NCBI RefSeq assembly: GCF_000972385.1
Contig: NZ_JXTE01000013.1
Location: 143,965 to 166,973, forward strand
DNA from: Streptomyces sp. WM6386
Lineage (GTDB): Bacteria; Actinomycetota; Actinomycetes; Streptomycetales; Streptomycetaceae
Direction: 5' to 3'
Length of the DNA stretch: 23,009 nucleotides
Both the position numbers and the translations under genes were made by a program. Numbering within the stretch: position 1 is the stretch's first letter; each line of letters starts with the position of its first letter. Under the pieces are notes generated by a model that did no database searches, was not told the origin of the DNA, and saw nothing but the letters and a program-made list of their open reading frames with translations. Shown piece after piece: positions 9,453 to 16,594 of this stretch.

Positions 9453-10274
9453 ATGACCACGGTAGGTATTGCCACCGGTGCGGGTCGTGGGACGGGGGAG
9501 GCATGTGCGAGGCGCCTCGCCGCCATGGTGGACGTGCTGTTGCTCACCGACCGGAACGACGCGGCCGCGGCCGCGGTGGCGAAGGACCTGTCGGGCCGAG
9601 GGCGGGCCGTCGTCGAGTCGTTCGCGGTGGATGTCACCGACCTGGACAGCCTCGCCGACCTGGCCGGGCACGTCGGTGAGCTCGGCACGCTGCGTGCCGT
9701 GGCGCATGCCGAGAGCGTCGAGCCGGAGGACGCCGACTGGCGCGGGATCATCGAGGTCGACCTCGTGGGACCCGTCCTGCTCACCGAGGCGCTGCGGCCA
9801 CTGGCCGGCGCCGGTGCGGCGTTCGTGTTCTGTGCCTCGGTGTCGCCGCTGATCGCCCACATCGAGCCCGACCCCGTCGTCGCGGCCGTATTGGACGACG
9901 CGGCGCAGGAGGGATTCCTCGACCAGCTCCGCGAGGCGATCGGCCCGGCGGTCGAGGACCCCGCGTGGGCCTATCCGTGGGCCACCTACGGAATGCAGCG
10001 CTTCGCCCGGGCCGAGGCAGTGCGGCTGGGGCCGGTGGGAGCACGCGCGTGCTCTGTGTCGCCCGGCGCGATCGACACCCCGCAGACCCGGCTGGAGGCG
10101 GCTCGGCACGAGGCCGTGCAGCAGCTCATCCGGCGCACACCGCTGGGCCGCACCGGTCGGTACGACGAGGTCGCCGCCGTCGCCGCGTTCCTGCTGTCGG
10201 ACGAGGCGAGTTTCGTGAACGGTGTCGACATCGTCGTCGACGGCGGCCTGTGCGCCGCCGTGCAGGACGAGTGA
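9453..10274 (+). CDS. SDR family protein with the catalytic-lysine segment missing
   Basis: This 273-residue Rossmann-fold protein has the nucleotide-binding TGAGRGTG (residues 8-15) and ends in a typical SDR tail (GVDIVVDGG). The usual NNAG is replaced by HAES. At the active site Tyr179 is followed by Gly-Met-Gln-Arg, so Arg183 stands where Tyr-x-x-x-Lys requires lysine. The distance from Tyr to the following PG motif is 25 residues, against 30 in both other SDRs of this window, which points to an in-frame five-residue loss that removed the lysine. ATG 9453 is chosen for the GAGGAG at 9441-9446 with a 6-nt spacer. It would normally oxidise or reduce a hydroxyl/keto substrate, possibly with mycofactocin-linked electrons; it may now be inactive or have a changed role. 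Confidence 0.85.
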   Translation: MTTVGIATGAGRGTGEACARRLAAMVDVLLLTDRNDAAAAAVAKDLSGRGRAVVESFAVDVTDLDSLADLAGHVGELGTLRAVAHAESVEPEDADWRGIIEVDLVGPVLLTEALRPLAGAGAAFVFCASVSPLIAHIEPDPVVAAVLDDAAQEGFLDQLREAIGPAVEDPAWAYPWATYGMQRFARAEAVRLGPVGARACSVSPGAIDTPQTRLEAARHEAVQQLIRRTPLGRTGRYDEVAAVAAFLLSDEASFVNGVDIVVDGGLCAAVQDE

Positions 10275-10309
10275 TACCGCACGCCGTCACACGCAGCGGC
10301 GGAGCGGGC

Positions 10310-11350
10310 TCATGACGCCATCGCCCTGAGGCTCTCGACATCGCTCAGCCGCTGCGCCGCGGAGTGTGCCAGGGGGCGGACCTGGAGTGTGGTGACTCCG
10401 GCGTTCCGGAACGCGCCGAGCCGTTCGGCGACGTAGGAGGCGGGGCCGATCAGAGAGGTGGCCCGCAGCAGTTCCGCGGGCACGGCGGCCGCGGCCTCGT
10501 CCTTGCGTCCGGACAGATACAGGTCCTGGATGGTGGCGGCCGCGGACCCGTACCCGTAGCGGCGGGCGAGGTCGTTGTAGAAGTTGTGGCCGCGGGCCCC
10601 CATTCCGCCGATGTACAGCGCCAGTTGGGGGCGGGCGAGATCGATCAGGTCTCTCACGTCCTCGCCGATGGCCAGGGGTGGTGAGGCCACCACGTCGAGC
10701 GCGCCGAGGGCCGGATCCCGTCGGGCCGTGCCGTCGGCCAGCGCCGGGCCCCATACCTCGGCCGCTCGCTCCGGGTGGAAGAACATCGGCATCCAGCCCT
10801 CGGCGATCTCCGCGGCCAGGGCCACGTTCTTCGGTCCGATGGCGGCGAGCACGATCGGGATGCGTGCGCGTACCGGCCGGTTGATGAGCTTGAGGGGCCT
10901 GCCCAGTCCAGTTCCCTGCTCGGGCGGGAGCGGTATCCGGTAGTGGCGGCCTTCGTGCACGACTTCTTCGCGGCGCCAGACGGACCGGCAGATCTCCACG
11001 ATCTCACGGGTACGCGCCAAGGGGGCGGTGTACGGCTGTCCGTGGAAACCCTCGATCACCTGTGGCCCGGAGGCGCCGATGCCCAGGGTGAACCGTCCGT
11101 CGGAGACATGGTCGAGGCCTGCGGCCGTCATCGCCGTCAGGGTGGGCGTGCGGGTGTAGATCTGGAGGATCCCGGAGGCGATCTCGAGACGTTCGGTACG
11201 CGCCGCGATGAAACCGAGCTGGCTGATCGCGTCGAAAGAGTAGGCCTCGGGGACGAAGACGATGTCCAGCCCGGCCTTCTCGTAGTCACGAAGCCCGGCG
11301 ACGGTCTCCTTGAAACCGCCGCTGTAGCTCAAGGGCATCCCGATACGCAT
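10310..11350 (-). CDS. F420-dependent LLM class oxidoreductase, Rv3520c type
   Basis: This 346-residue protein is a luciferase-like TIM barrel. The N-terminus MRIGMPLSYSGGFKE, followed by DYEKAGLDIVFVPEAYSFDA, matches the Rv3520c subfamily of predicted F420-dependent oxidoreductases. Further barrel signatures include TLGIGASGPQVIEGFHG, IPIVLAAIGPKNVALAAEIA and GMGARGHNFYNDL. It would transfer hydride from or to F420 on an unknown substrate. The start is ATG 11350, where family homology begins; an AAGGGTGGG tract lies just upstream. It converges on the SDR gene with 35 bp between stops and is divergent from the mycofactocin operon, 173 bp from mftA. The shared control region contains palindromes. 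Membership is firm; the F420 requirement and substrate are inferred. Confidence 0.88.
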   Translation of the reverse strand: MRIGMPLSYSGGFKETVAGLRDYEKAGLDIVFVPEAYSFDAISQLGFIAARTERLEIASGILQIYTRTPTLTAMTAAGLDHVSDGRFTLGIGASGPQVIEGFHGQPYTAPLARTREIVEICRSVWRREEVVHEGRHYRIPLPPEQGTGLGRPLKLINRPVRARIPIVLAAIGPKNVALAAEIAEGWMPMFFHPERAAEVWGPALADGTARRDPALGALDVVASPPLAIGEDVRDLIDLARPQLALYIGGMGARGHNFYNDLARRYGYGSAAATIQDLYLSGRKDEAAAAVPAELLRATSLIGPASYVAERLGAFRNAGVTTLQVRPLAHSAAQRLSDVESLRAMAS

Positions 11351-11523
11351 CCCGATCCCACCCTTCCACGCCCGTTGAATAAAGTGCACTCTATAGACAG
11401 TTGGTTCCGGTCGGGCGCTCATACCCCTTCACTTTTGACACACGGTGCCATTAACCTCCGGACATCCGAGAGGAACGGTCCACGGCGCCCACGCGGCGCC
11501 ACGGGATGCCCAGGGAGAGTCGC
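11351..11523. promoter_or_regulatory. Divergent control region of the LLM gene and the mft operon
   Basis: This 173-bp region holds an AGTGCACT palindrome (11383-11390) next to TATAGA on the minus strand (11395-11390), a possible -10 for the LLM gene. Towards mftA it has a consensus-like TTGACA (11435-11440) without a matching -10. That hexamer overlaps an imperfect dyad TGACAC-ACG-GTGCCA (11436-11450, five of six pairs). GGCGCC occurs twice (11484-11489 and 11495-11500) and could fold in the mft leader. The AGGGAG at 11512-11517 is the mftA RBS. Confidence 0.45.
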
Positions 11524-11685
11524 ATGAACGAACTCCGCTCCGCCCCGACCGAAGAAGCCGCCGCCCCGACCGAAGAAGCCGCCGTCCTGGCCGAGACCGG
11601 CCAGGACGAGGCGCCGCCTTCACTGATCGAAGCCGAGGATCTCCTGGAGGAGATCTCCATCGACGGCATGTGCGGCGTCTACTAG
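11524..11685 (+). CDS. mftA: Mycofactocin precursor peptide MftA
   Basis: This 53-codon gene encodes the ribosomal precursor of mycofactocin. The C-terminus Ile-Asp-Gly-Met-Cys-Gly-Val-Tyr (residues 46-53) is the family hallmark; Val52 and Tyr53 become the cofactor core. The acidic leader, including LIEAEDLLEEISIDG, is what MftB and MftC recognise. Unusually, the leader contains a perfect duplication of seven residues (APTEEAA twice, residues 7-20) from a 21-bp tandem repeat. ATG 11524 has GGGAG at 11513-11517, spacer 6 nt. The stop TAG at 11683-11685 overlaps the AGGAG that serves as RBS for mftB, so expression is tightly linked. The gene is below the size at which automatic callers usually report ORFs. 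Confidence 0.97.
   Translation: MNELRSAPTEEAAAPTEEAAVLAETGQDEAPPSLIEAEDLLEEISIDGMCGVY
11542..11583 (+). repeat. Perfect 21-bp tandem duplication inside mftA
   Basis: Bases 11542-11562 and 11563-11583 are identical and encode APTEEAA twice. The duplication keeps the frame and lengthens the variable leader, leaving the conserved C-terminus untouched. Confidence 0.95.
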
Positions 11686-11695
11686 GAGCCGCCCC

Positions 11696-11971
11696 ATGAC
11701 AACGATGGACCTCGACCGTGCCTGGGACCTGCATCCGCAGGTCTCGGTGCGGCCGGAACCCTTCGGCGCGCTGCTCTACCACTTCGGCACCCGCAGGCTG
11801 ACGTTCCTCAAGGACCGCCGGCTGCTCGCGGTCGTGGAGCACCTCGCCCACACGCGCACGGCCCGGGACGCCTGTCTGGTCGCAGGCGTCGACGAAGCCG
11901 AACTCGCCCGCTACGGCCGGGCCCTGAGCGCGCTCGCCGAGTCGTCGATGCTCGTCGGAAGGACCTCATGA
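11696..11971 (+). CDS. mftB: Mycofactocin precursor-binding chaperone MftB
   Basis: This 91-residue protein is a stand-alone RiPP recognition element that binds the MftA leader and presents it to MftC. The early segment DLHPQVSVRPEPFGALLY (about residues 12-29), followed by TRRLTFLKDRRLLAVVEHL, is characteristic of MftB. Length matches the family. ATG 11696 is preceded by AGGAG at 11684-11688 with a 7-nt spacer; an ATG three codons downstream is a less likely start. It begins 10 bp after mftA and overlaps mftC by 4 bp (ATGA), so the three are co-translated. Confidence 0.95.
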   Translation: MTTMDLDRAWDLHPQVSVRPEPFGALLYHFGTRRLTFLKDRRLLAVVEHLAHTRTARDACLVAGVDEAELARYGRALSALAESSMLVGRTS

Positions 11972-13170
11972 CCGCCACACCGCGGCTGGTCGACCTCTTC
12001 GAGCACGGGCTCGACGCGCCGATCTGCCTCACCTGGGAGCTGACCTACGCCTGCAATCTGGCCTGCGCCCACTGCCTGTCCAGCTCCGGCCGACGCGATC
12101 CCCGCGAACTGACCACCGAGGAGGCCAAGGCCGTCATCGACGAGCTGGAGGCCATGCAGGTGTTCTACGTCAACATCGGCGGCGGCGAGCCCACCGTCCG
12201 CGCCGACTTCTGGGAGCTCCTGGACTACGCCACGGCCCACCGCGTCGGGGTCAAGTTCTCCACCAACGGCGTCCGGATCACTCCCGAGGCCGCCCGACGC
12301 CTCGCCGGCAACGACTATGTCGACGTCCAGATCTCGCTCGACGGCGCCACCGCCGACGTCAACGACGCGGTACGCGGGCCGGGTTCGTACGCCACGGCGC
12401 TCAAGGCCCTGGAGAACCTGGCCGCCGCCGGCATGAAGAACTTCAAGATCTCCGTGGTCTGCACCCGCCACAACATCCCCCAGCTCGACGACTTCAAGGC
12501 CCTCGCCGACCGCTTCGGCGCCCAACTGCGTCTGACCCGGCTGCGTCCCTCCGGCCGCGGCGCCGACATCTGGGACGAGCTGCACCCGACGGCCGCACAG
12601 CAACGCGAGCTGTACGACTGGCTGTTGGGCCACGGGGACAACGTGCTGACCGGGGACTCCTTCTTCCACCTCTCCGCGTACGGTCAGGCTCTGCCCGGTC
12701 TCAACCTGTGCGGCGCGGGACGCGTCGTCTGCCTGATCGACCCGGTCGGCGACGTCTACGCCTGTCCGTTCGCCATCCACGAGGAGTTCCTCGCCGGCAA
12801 CGTCCGTGAACCGGGCGGCTTCCGTGGAGTGTGGCGCGACTCCGAGCTGTTCCGGCGGCTGCGCACCCCGCAGCACGGCGGGGCCTGCGCCTCCTGCGCG
12901 TTCTACGACACCTGCAAAGGCGGCTGCATGGCCGCGAAGTTCTTCACCGGGCTGCCACTGGACGGCCCCGACCCCGAGTGCGTGCAGGGGTACGGGGAGC
13001 AACTGCTGTCCCACCGTGACGGAATCCAGGTGCCGAAGCCGTCCGGCGACCACTCCCGCCGTACGGTCGATCTCGTCCTCGCCCGCCGGCCACCGGTCAG
13101 CGACTGCGACGAGAACCCGCTGGCCGGGCTCGTTCCAACAGCCACCGGAAAGGACAGGGCACATGCCTAG
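11968..13170 (+). CDS. mftC: Mycofactocin radical SAM maturase MftC
   Basis: This 400-residue radical SAM/SPASM enzyme oxidatively decarboxylates the C-terminal Tyr of MftA and then joins it to the neighbouring Val by a C-C bond. The radical SAM cluster motif is Cys29-x3-Cys33-x2-Cys36 (CNLACAHC). The glycine-rich NIGGGEPTVRADF follows at about residue 68. The C-terminal SPASM domain has the expected cysteines: CGAGRVVCLIDPVGDVYACPF, here with three Cys, then CASCAFYDTCKGGCMA and a late PDPEC, which can hold two auxiliary 4Fe-4S clusters. Start overlaps mftB by 4 bp, and the end overlaps mftD by 8 bp. All visible catalytic cysteines are present, so the enzyme should be active. Confidence 0.96.
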   Translation: MTATPRLVDLFEHGLDAPICLTWELTYACNLACAHCLSSSGRRDPRELTTEEAKAVIDELEAMQVFYVNIGGGEPTVRADFWELLDYATAHRVGVKFSTNGVRITPEAARRLAGNDYVDVQISLDGATADVNDAVRGPGSYATALKALENLAAAGMKNFKISVVCTRHNIPQLDDFKALADRFGAQLRLTRLRPSGRGADIWDELHPTAAQQRELYDWLLGHGDNVLTGDSFFHLSAYGQALPGLNLCGAGRVVCLIDPVGDVYACPFAIHEEFLAGNVREPGGFRGVWRDSELFRRLRTPQHGGACASCAFYDTCKGGCMAAKFFTGLPLDGPDPECVQGYGEQLLSHRDGIQVPKPSGDHSRRTVDLVLARRPPVSDCDENPLAGLVPTATGKDRAHA

Positions 13171-14362
13171 GAACCCCTGGTTCGAGACGGTCGCCGAAGC
13201 ACAGCGCAGGGCGAAGAAGCGACTGCCGCGCTCCGTCTACGGCGCGCTCGTCGCCGGCTCGGAGCGTGGCCGCACGATCGACGACAACATCGCCGCCTTC
13301 GCCGAACTGGGCTTCGCCCCACGCGTCGTGGGCCACCAGGCCGAACGCGACCTGTCCACGACCGTCCTGGGCGTGCCCACCAAGTTGCCCGTGCTCATCT
13401 CACCCACCGGCGTACAGGCCGTCGACCCCGACGGCGAGGTGGCCGTGGCCCGCGCCGCGGCGAGCCGGGGCGTGATCATGGGACTCAGCTCGTTCGCGAA
13501 CAAGCCCGTGGAGGAGGTCGCCGCAGCCCAGCCCGACTTCTTCTTCCAGCTCTACTGGAGCGGCACCCGCGACACCATGGTGCAGCGCATGGACCGGGCC
13601 AGGGCCGCCGGTGCCAAGGCGCTCATCGTCACCCTCGACTGGTCGTTCTCCCACGGCCGCGACTGGGGCAGCCCCGCCATCCCGGACAAGCTCGACCTCA
13701 GGACCATGCTGCGGTTCGCCCCCGACGTACTGCCCCGGCCCGGGTGGTTGTGGCGGTACGCCAGGTCCGGCCGCGTCCCCGACCTCACCGTGCCGAACCT
13801 GACGGCCCCCGGCGGCGGCGCCCCGACCTTCTTCGGCGCCTACGGCGAGTGGATGCAGACCCCGCCGCCCACCTGGGAGGACGTCAAGTGGCTGCGTGAG
13901 GAGTGGGACGGCCCCTTCCTCCTCAAGGGCGTGACCCGGGTCGACGACGCCAGACGGGCGGTCGACGCCGGTGTGACGGCCCTGTCCGTGTCCAACCACG
14001 GCGGCAACAACCTGGACACCACCCCGGCCACCATCCGGATCCTCCCCTCCGTCGCCGAAGCCGTCGGCGACCGGATCGAAGTCCTGCTGGACGGCGGGGT
14101 GCGCCGCGGCGGCGACGTCGCGAAGGCCCTCGCCCTCGGCGCCCGCGCCGTCCTGATCGGCCGCGCCTCCCTTTGGGGCCTGGCGGCGAACGGACAGGCC
14201 GGTGTCGAGAACGTGCTGGACATCCTGCGCGGCGGGCTGGACTCGGCCGTGCTGGGCCTCGGACACTCCCGCGTCCACGAGTTGGGACCCGGGGACCTGG
14301 TCATGCCCCCCGGCTTCCCGCTGACCCTGGGAGGCGGGGAACACCTCGTCACGGTCGGCTGA
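13163..14362 (+). CDS. mftD: Mycofactocin FMN-dependent oxidase MftD
   Basis: This 399-residue TIM-barrel flavoenzyme belongs to the alpha-hydroxyacid oxidase family. In the pathway it oxidatively deaminates the Val-Tyr-derived lactam (AHDP) to pre-mycofactocin, creating the redox-active alpha-keto amide. Seen here are PTGVQAVDPDGEVAVARAAA (81-100), SNHGGNNLD (277-285) carrying the active-site His279, and the FMN-phosphate segment DGGVRRGGDVAKAL (310-323). Classical family members have Gly-Gly-Arg after the His, whereas here it is Gly-Gly-Asn, as I recall for MftD proteins. ATG 13163 is chosen; the frame is open upstream inside mftC, but homology starts at MPRNPWFETV. It overlaps mftC by 8 bp and mftE begins 2 bp after its stop. 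Confidence 0.95.
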   Translation: MPRNPWFETVAEAQRRAKKRLPRSVYGALVAGSERGRTIDDNIAAFAELGFAPRVVGHQAERDLSTTVLGVPTKLPVLISPTGVQAVDPDGEVAVARAAASRGVIMGLSSFANKPVEEVAAAQPDFFFQLYWSGTRDTMVQRMDRARAAGAKALIVTLDWSFSHGRDWGSPAIPDKLDLRTMLRFAPDVLPRPGWLWRYARSGRVPDLTVPNLTAPGGGAPTFFGAYGEWMQTPPPTWEDVKWLREEWDGPFLLKGVTRVDDARRAVDAGVTALSVSNHGGNNLDTTPATIRILPSVAEAVGDRIEVLLDGGVRRGGDVAKALALGARAVLIGRASLWGLAANGQAGVENVLDILRGGLDSAVLGLGHSRVHELGPGDLVMPPGFPLTLGGGEHLVTVG

Positions 14363-14364
14363 AC

Positions 14365-15084
14365 ATGGCCGAGCGTGGCGCCCTGGGTGACAGCGTCTGG
14401 CCGGCCGTGCCGACCGGGGCGCTCGTGCTGGTCCCGGTCGGCTCCACCGAACAGCACGGCCCGCACCTGCCGTTCGACACCGACACCAGGGTCGCCCACG
14501 CCGTCGCACGGCGGACGGCCGACGTCCTTCCCGGTCCGTCACTGGTGGCACCACCGCTCGCCTACGGCGCGAGCGGCGAACACGCGGACTTTCCGGGGAC
14601 CGTCTCGATGGGACACGAGGCACTGCGCGCGGTGCTGGTGGAGCTGACGCGCTCCTTGTCCCTGTGGGCGGGCAGAGTCGTCTTCGTCAACGGCCACGGC
14701 GGCAACACCGCCGCCCTGGACACGGCCCTGGGACTGCTGCGCACGGAGGGCCACGACGTCGCCTGGACCGGTTGCGGGACACCCGGCGGCGACGCCCACG
14801 CCGGCCGTACGGAGACCTCCCTCATGCTGCACCTGGCGCCGGAGCGCGTACGTCTCGATGCCGCGGTCGCCGGCGACACACGACCGCTGACCGTCCTGCT
14901 GCCGGAGCTGGTGGCCCACGGCGTCCGCGCGGTCTCACCCTCCGGTGTCCTCGGCGATCCCACCGGCGCCTCGGCCGAGGAGGGGTGCCGGGTGCTGGAC
15001 GCGACGGTGTCCACCACGGTCCGCCGGATCACGGCCTGGGCCGTCGACGGCCGGGGCCGCCTCGCCGCGGTGGAACGCCGATGA
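14365..15084 (+). CDS. mftE: Mycofactocin creatininase-type peptidase MftE
   Basis: This 239-residue metallopeptidase of the creatininase family releases the cross-linked Val-Tyr unit (AHDP) from the modified MftA. The metal-binding residues are all visible: Glu29 and His31 in STEQHG, Asp40 in FDTDT, His111 in NGHGGN, and Glu150 in GRTETS, with DAHAG (His145) near the active site. ATG 14365 follows the mftD stop after 2 bp and the stop overlaps the mftF start (ATGA), so it is firmly in the operon. Upstream in-frame sequence lies within mftD and is not coding. Confidence 0.95.
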   Translation: MAERGALGDSVWPAVPTGALVLVPVGSTEQHGPHLPFDTDTRVAHAVARRTADVLPGPSLVAPPLAYGASGEHADFPGTVSMGHEALRAVLVELTRSLSLWAGRVVFVNGHGGNTAALDTALGLLRTEGHDVAWTGCGTPGGDAHAGRTETSLMLHLAPERVRLDAAVAGDTRPLTVLLPELVAHGVRAVSPSGVLGDPTGASAEEGCRVLDATVSTTVRRITAWAVDGRGRLAAVERR

Positions 15085-16466
15085 CGCTTCCCGTCGGCTT
15101 CGTCGTCGAACTCGACCGGCACACCCGGGTGGTCGACGGCGGCCGCGCCCTCCTCGGCGGCTTCCCCACCCGGCTGCTGAGACTGACCCCGAGGGCCCGA
15201 CGGCTCCTCGCCGGCAGAACGCTCCCCGTGCGGGACGCGGCGAGCGCACTCCTCGCCGACCGGCTCCTCGACACCGGCATGGCCCATCCCGTCCCCGCCT
15301 CGCTCCCGTCGCCCCCCGACCCCCGCTGCACGGTCGTCGTGCCGGTCCGCGACCGCCCGCGCCAACTGGACCGGCTGCTTTGGAGCATCGGTGCGGACAC
15401 CCCCGTGATCGTGGTCGACGACGCCTCGCGACACCCGGCCGCCGTCGCCGAGGTCGCCGCCGAGCACGGCGCCCGGCTCGTCGCCCTCGCCGCCAACGTC
15501 GGACCGGGCGGCGCGCGCAACGCCGGACTCCGTCTGGTCACCACCCCGTTCGTGGTCTTCGCCGACTCCGACATCGTGCTGACCCCCGACACCGTCCCGA
15601 CCCTGCTCCGGCACTTCGCCGACCCCCGCGTCGCCATGGCCGTCCCCCGCATCACCGGACTGCCCACCACCGCCACGACCTGGATCGAACGGTACGAGAA
15701 CGCCAGATCCTCACTCGACCTCGGCGCCCATCCGGCCCCGGTACGCCCCGGCACCCCCGTCTCCTGGGCGTCCTCGGCCTGCGTCGCGGCCCGGGTGGAC
15801 GCGCTGGCGGACGGCTTCGACGAGCGGATGCGGGTCGGCGAGGACGTCGACCTGTGCTGGCGGCTGGCCGCGGCGGGCCGCCGTGTGCGGTACGAGCCCG
15901 CCGTACAGGCCCACCACGAACATCGCGTGCGCCTGGGGGACTGGGTCCGGCGCAAGGCCGTCTACGGCAGCGGCGCCCACCCCCTGGCCCGGCGGCACCC
16001 CGCACACATCGCACCCGCCGTGTTCGCCCCGTGGAGCACGGTGTTCGCCGGCGCACTGCTCGCCCAACGGCGCTGGTCCGCCCCGGTCGCGGGAGCCGTC
16101 CTCGGCTTGGTCGGCGTACGCATCGCCCGCAAGCTCGACGGCACCCGGCACCCCTACCGCCTGGCCGCCCGGCTCACCGCCAACGGCGCGCTGGGCACCC
16201 TGGTCCAGACGTCCGCTCTGCTGACCCGCCACTGGTGGCCGCTGACGGTCGCCGGCTGTGCGCTCTCCCGCCGGGTGCGCCGGGCCACGACGGTCGCCGC
16301 GCTGGCCGACATCGCCCTCGAGTACCGGCGTGATCAAGCCACTCTCGACCCTCTCCGCTACGGCGTCGCCCGCCGCCTCGACGACCTCGCGTACGGCGCC
16401 GGCGTCTGGTTCTCCGCCCTCAAGGGCCGCTCAACCGCCGCGCTGCGCCCCCGCGTCACGCGCTGA
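15081..16466 (+). CDS. mftF: Mycofactocin glycosyltransferase MftF
   Basis: This 461-residue GT2-family enzyme decorates pre-mycofactocin with a beta-1,4-linked glucose oligomer. An N-terminal domain of about 80 residues resembles the PqqD-like part seen in MftF. The GT-A catalytic domain follows: VVVPVRDRP (85-93), VVDDAS (111-116), NVGPGGARNAGL (139-150), the metal-binding Asp-Ser-Asp (162-164), and GEDVDLCW (253-260) with the probable catalytic acid. Hydrophobic stretches around residues 310-345 and 375-395 suggest membrane association. It overlaps mftE by 4 bp and is the last gene of the operon; 128 bp without recognisable structure separate it from the next gene. Confidence 0.93.
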   Translation: MTLPVGFVVELDRHTRVVDGGRALLGGFPTRLLRLTPRARRLLAGRTLPVRDAASALLADRLLDTGMAHPVPASLPSPPDPRCTVVVPVRDRPRQLDRLLWSIGADTPVIVVDDASRHPAAVAEVAAEHGARLVALAANVGPGGARNAGLRLVTTPFVVFADSDIVLTPDTVPTLLRHFADPRVAMAVPRITGLPTTATTWIERYENARSSLDLGAHPAPVRPGTPVSWASSACVAARVDALADGFDERMRVGEDVDLCWRLAAAGRRVRYEPAVQAHHEHRVRLGDWVRRKAVYGSGAHPLARRHPAHIAPAVFAPWSTVFAGALLAQRRWSAPVAGAVLGLVGVRIARKLDGTRHPYRLAARLTANGALGTLVQTSALLTRHWWPLTVAGCALSRRVRRATTVAALADIALEYRRDQATLDPLRYGVARRLDDLAYGAGVWFSALKGRSTAALRPRVTR

Positions 16467-16594
16467 GGCCGGTCCCAGTCCCGGTCAGCGGAAAGCACAC
16501 AGCGGGCGCCGGTCCCACCCCCCGACACTGAGGCCGTCCGGCCGTCGGCGACGTGCGGCCCGTGCGAGGGATCAGTCACCAGGAGGTGTGCGGA

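Noticed and set aside
12806..13162. Longer start for mftD inside mftC
   Set aside because: The extra 119 codons are out-of-frame mftC sequence; the family begins at MPRNPWFETV and an 8-bp overlap is normal for this operon.
16467..16594. Gap between mftF and the monooxygenase gene examined for a promoter or terminator
   Set aside because: Only short GC-rich partial repeats (GGCCG/CGGCC) were found; no stem or promoter pair worth listing apart from the AGGAGG RBS.
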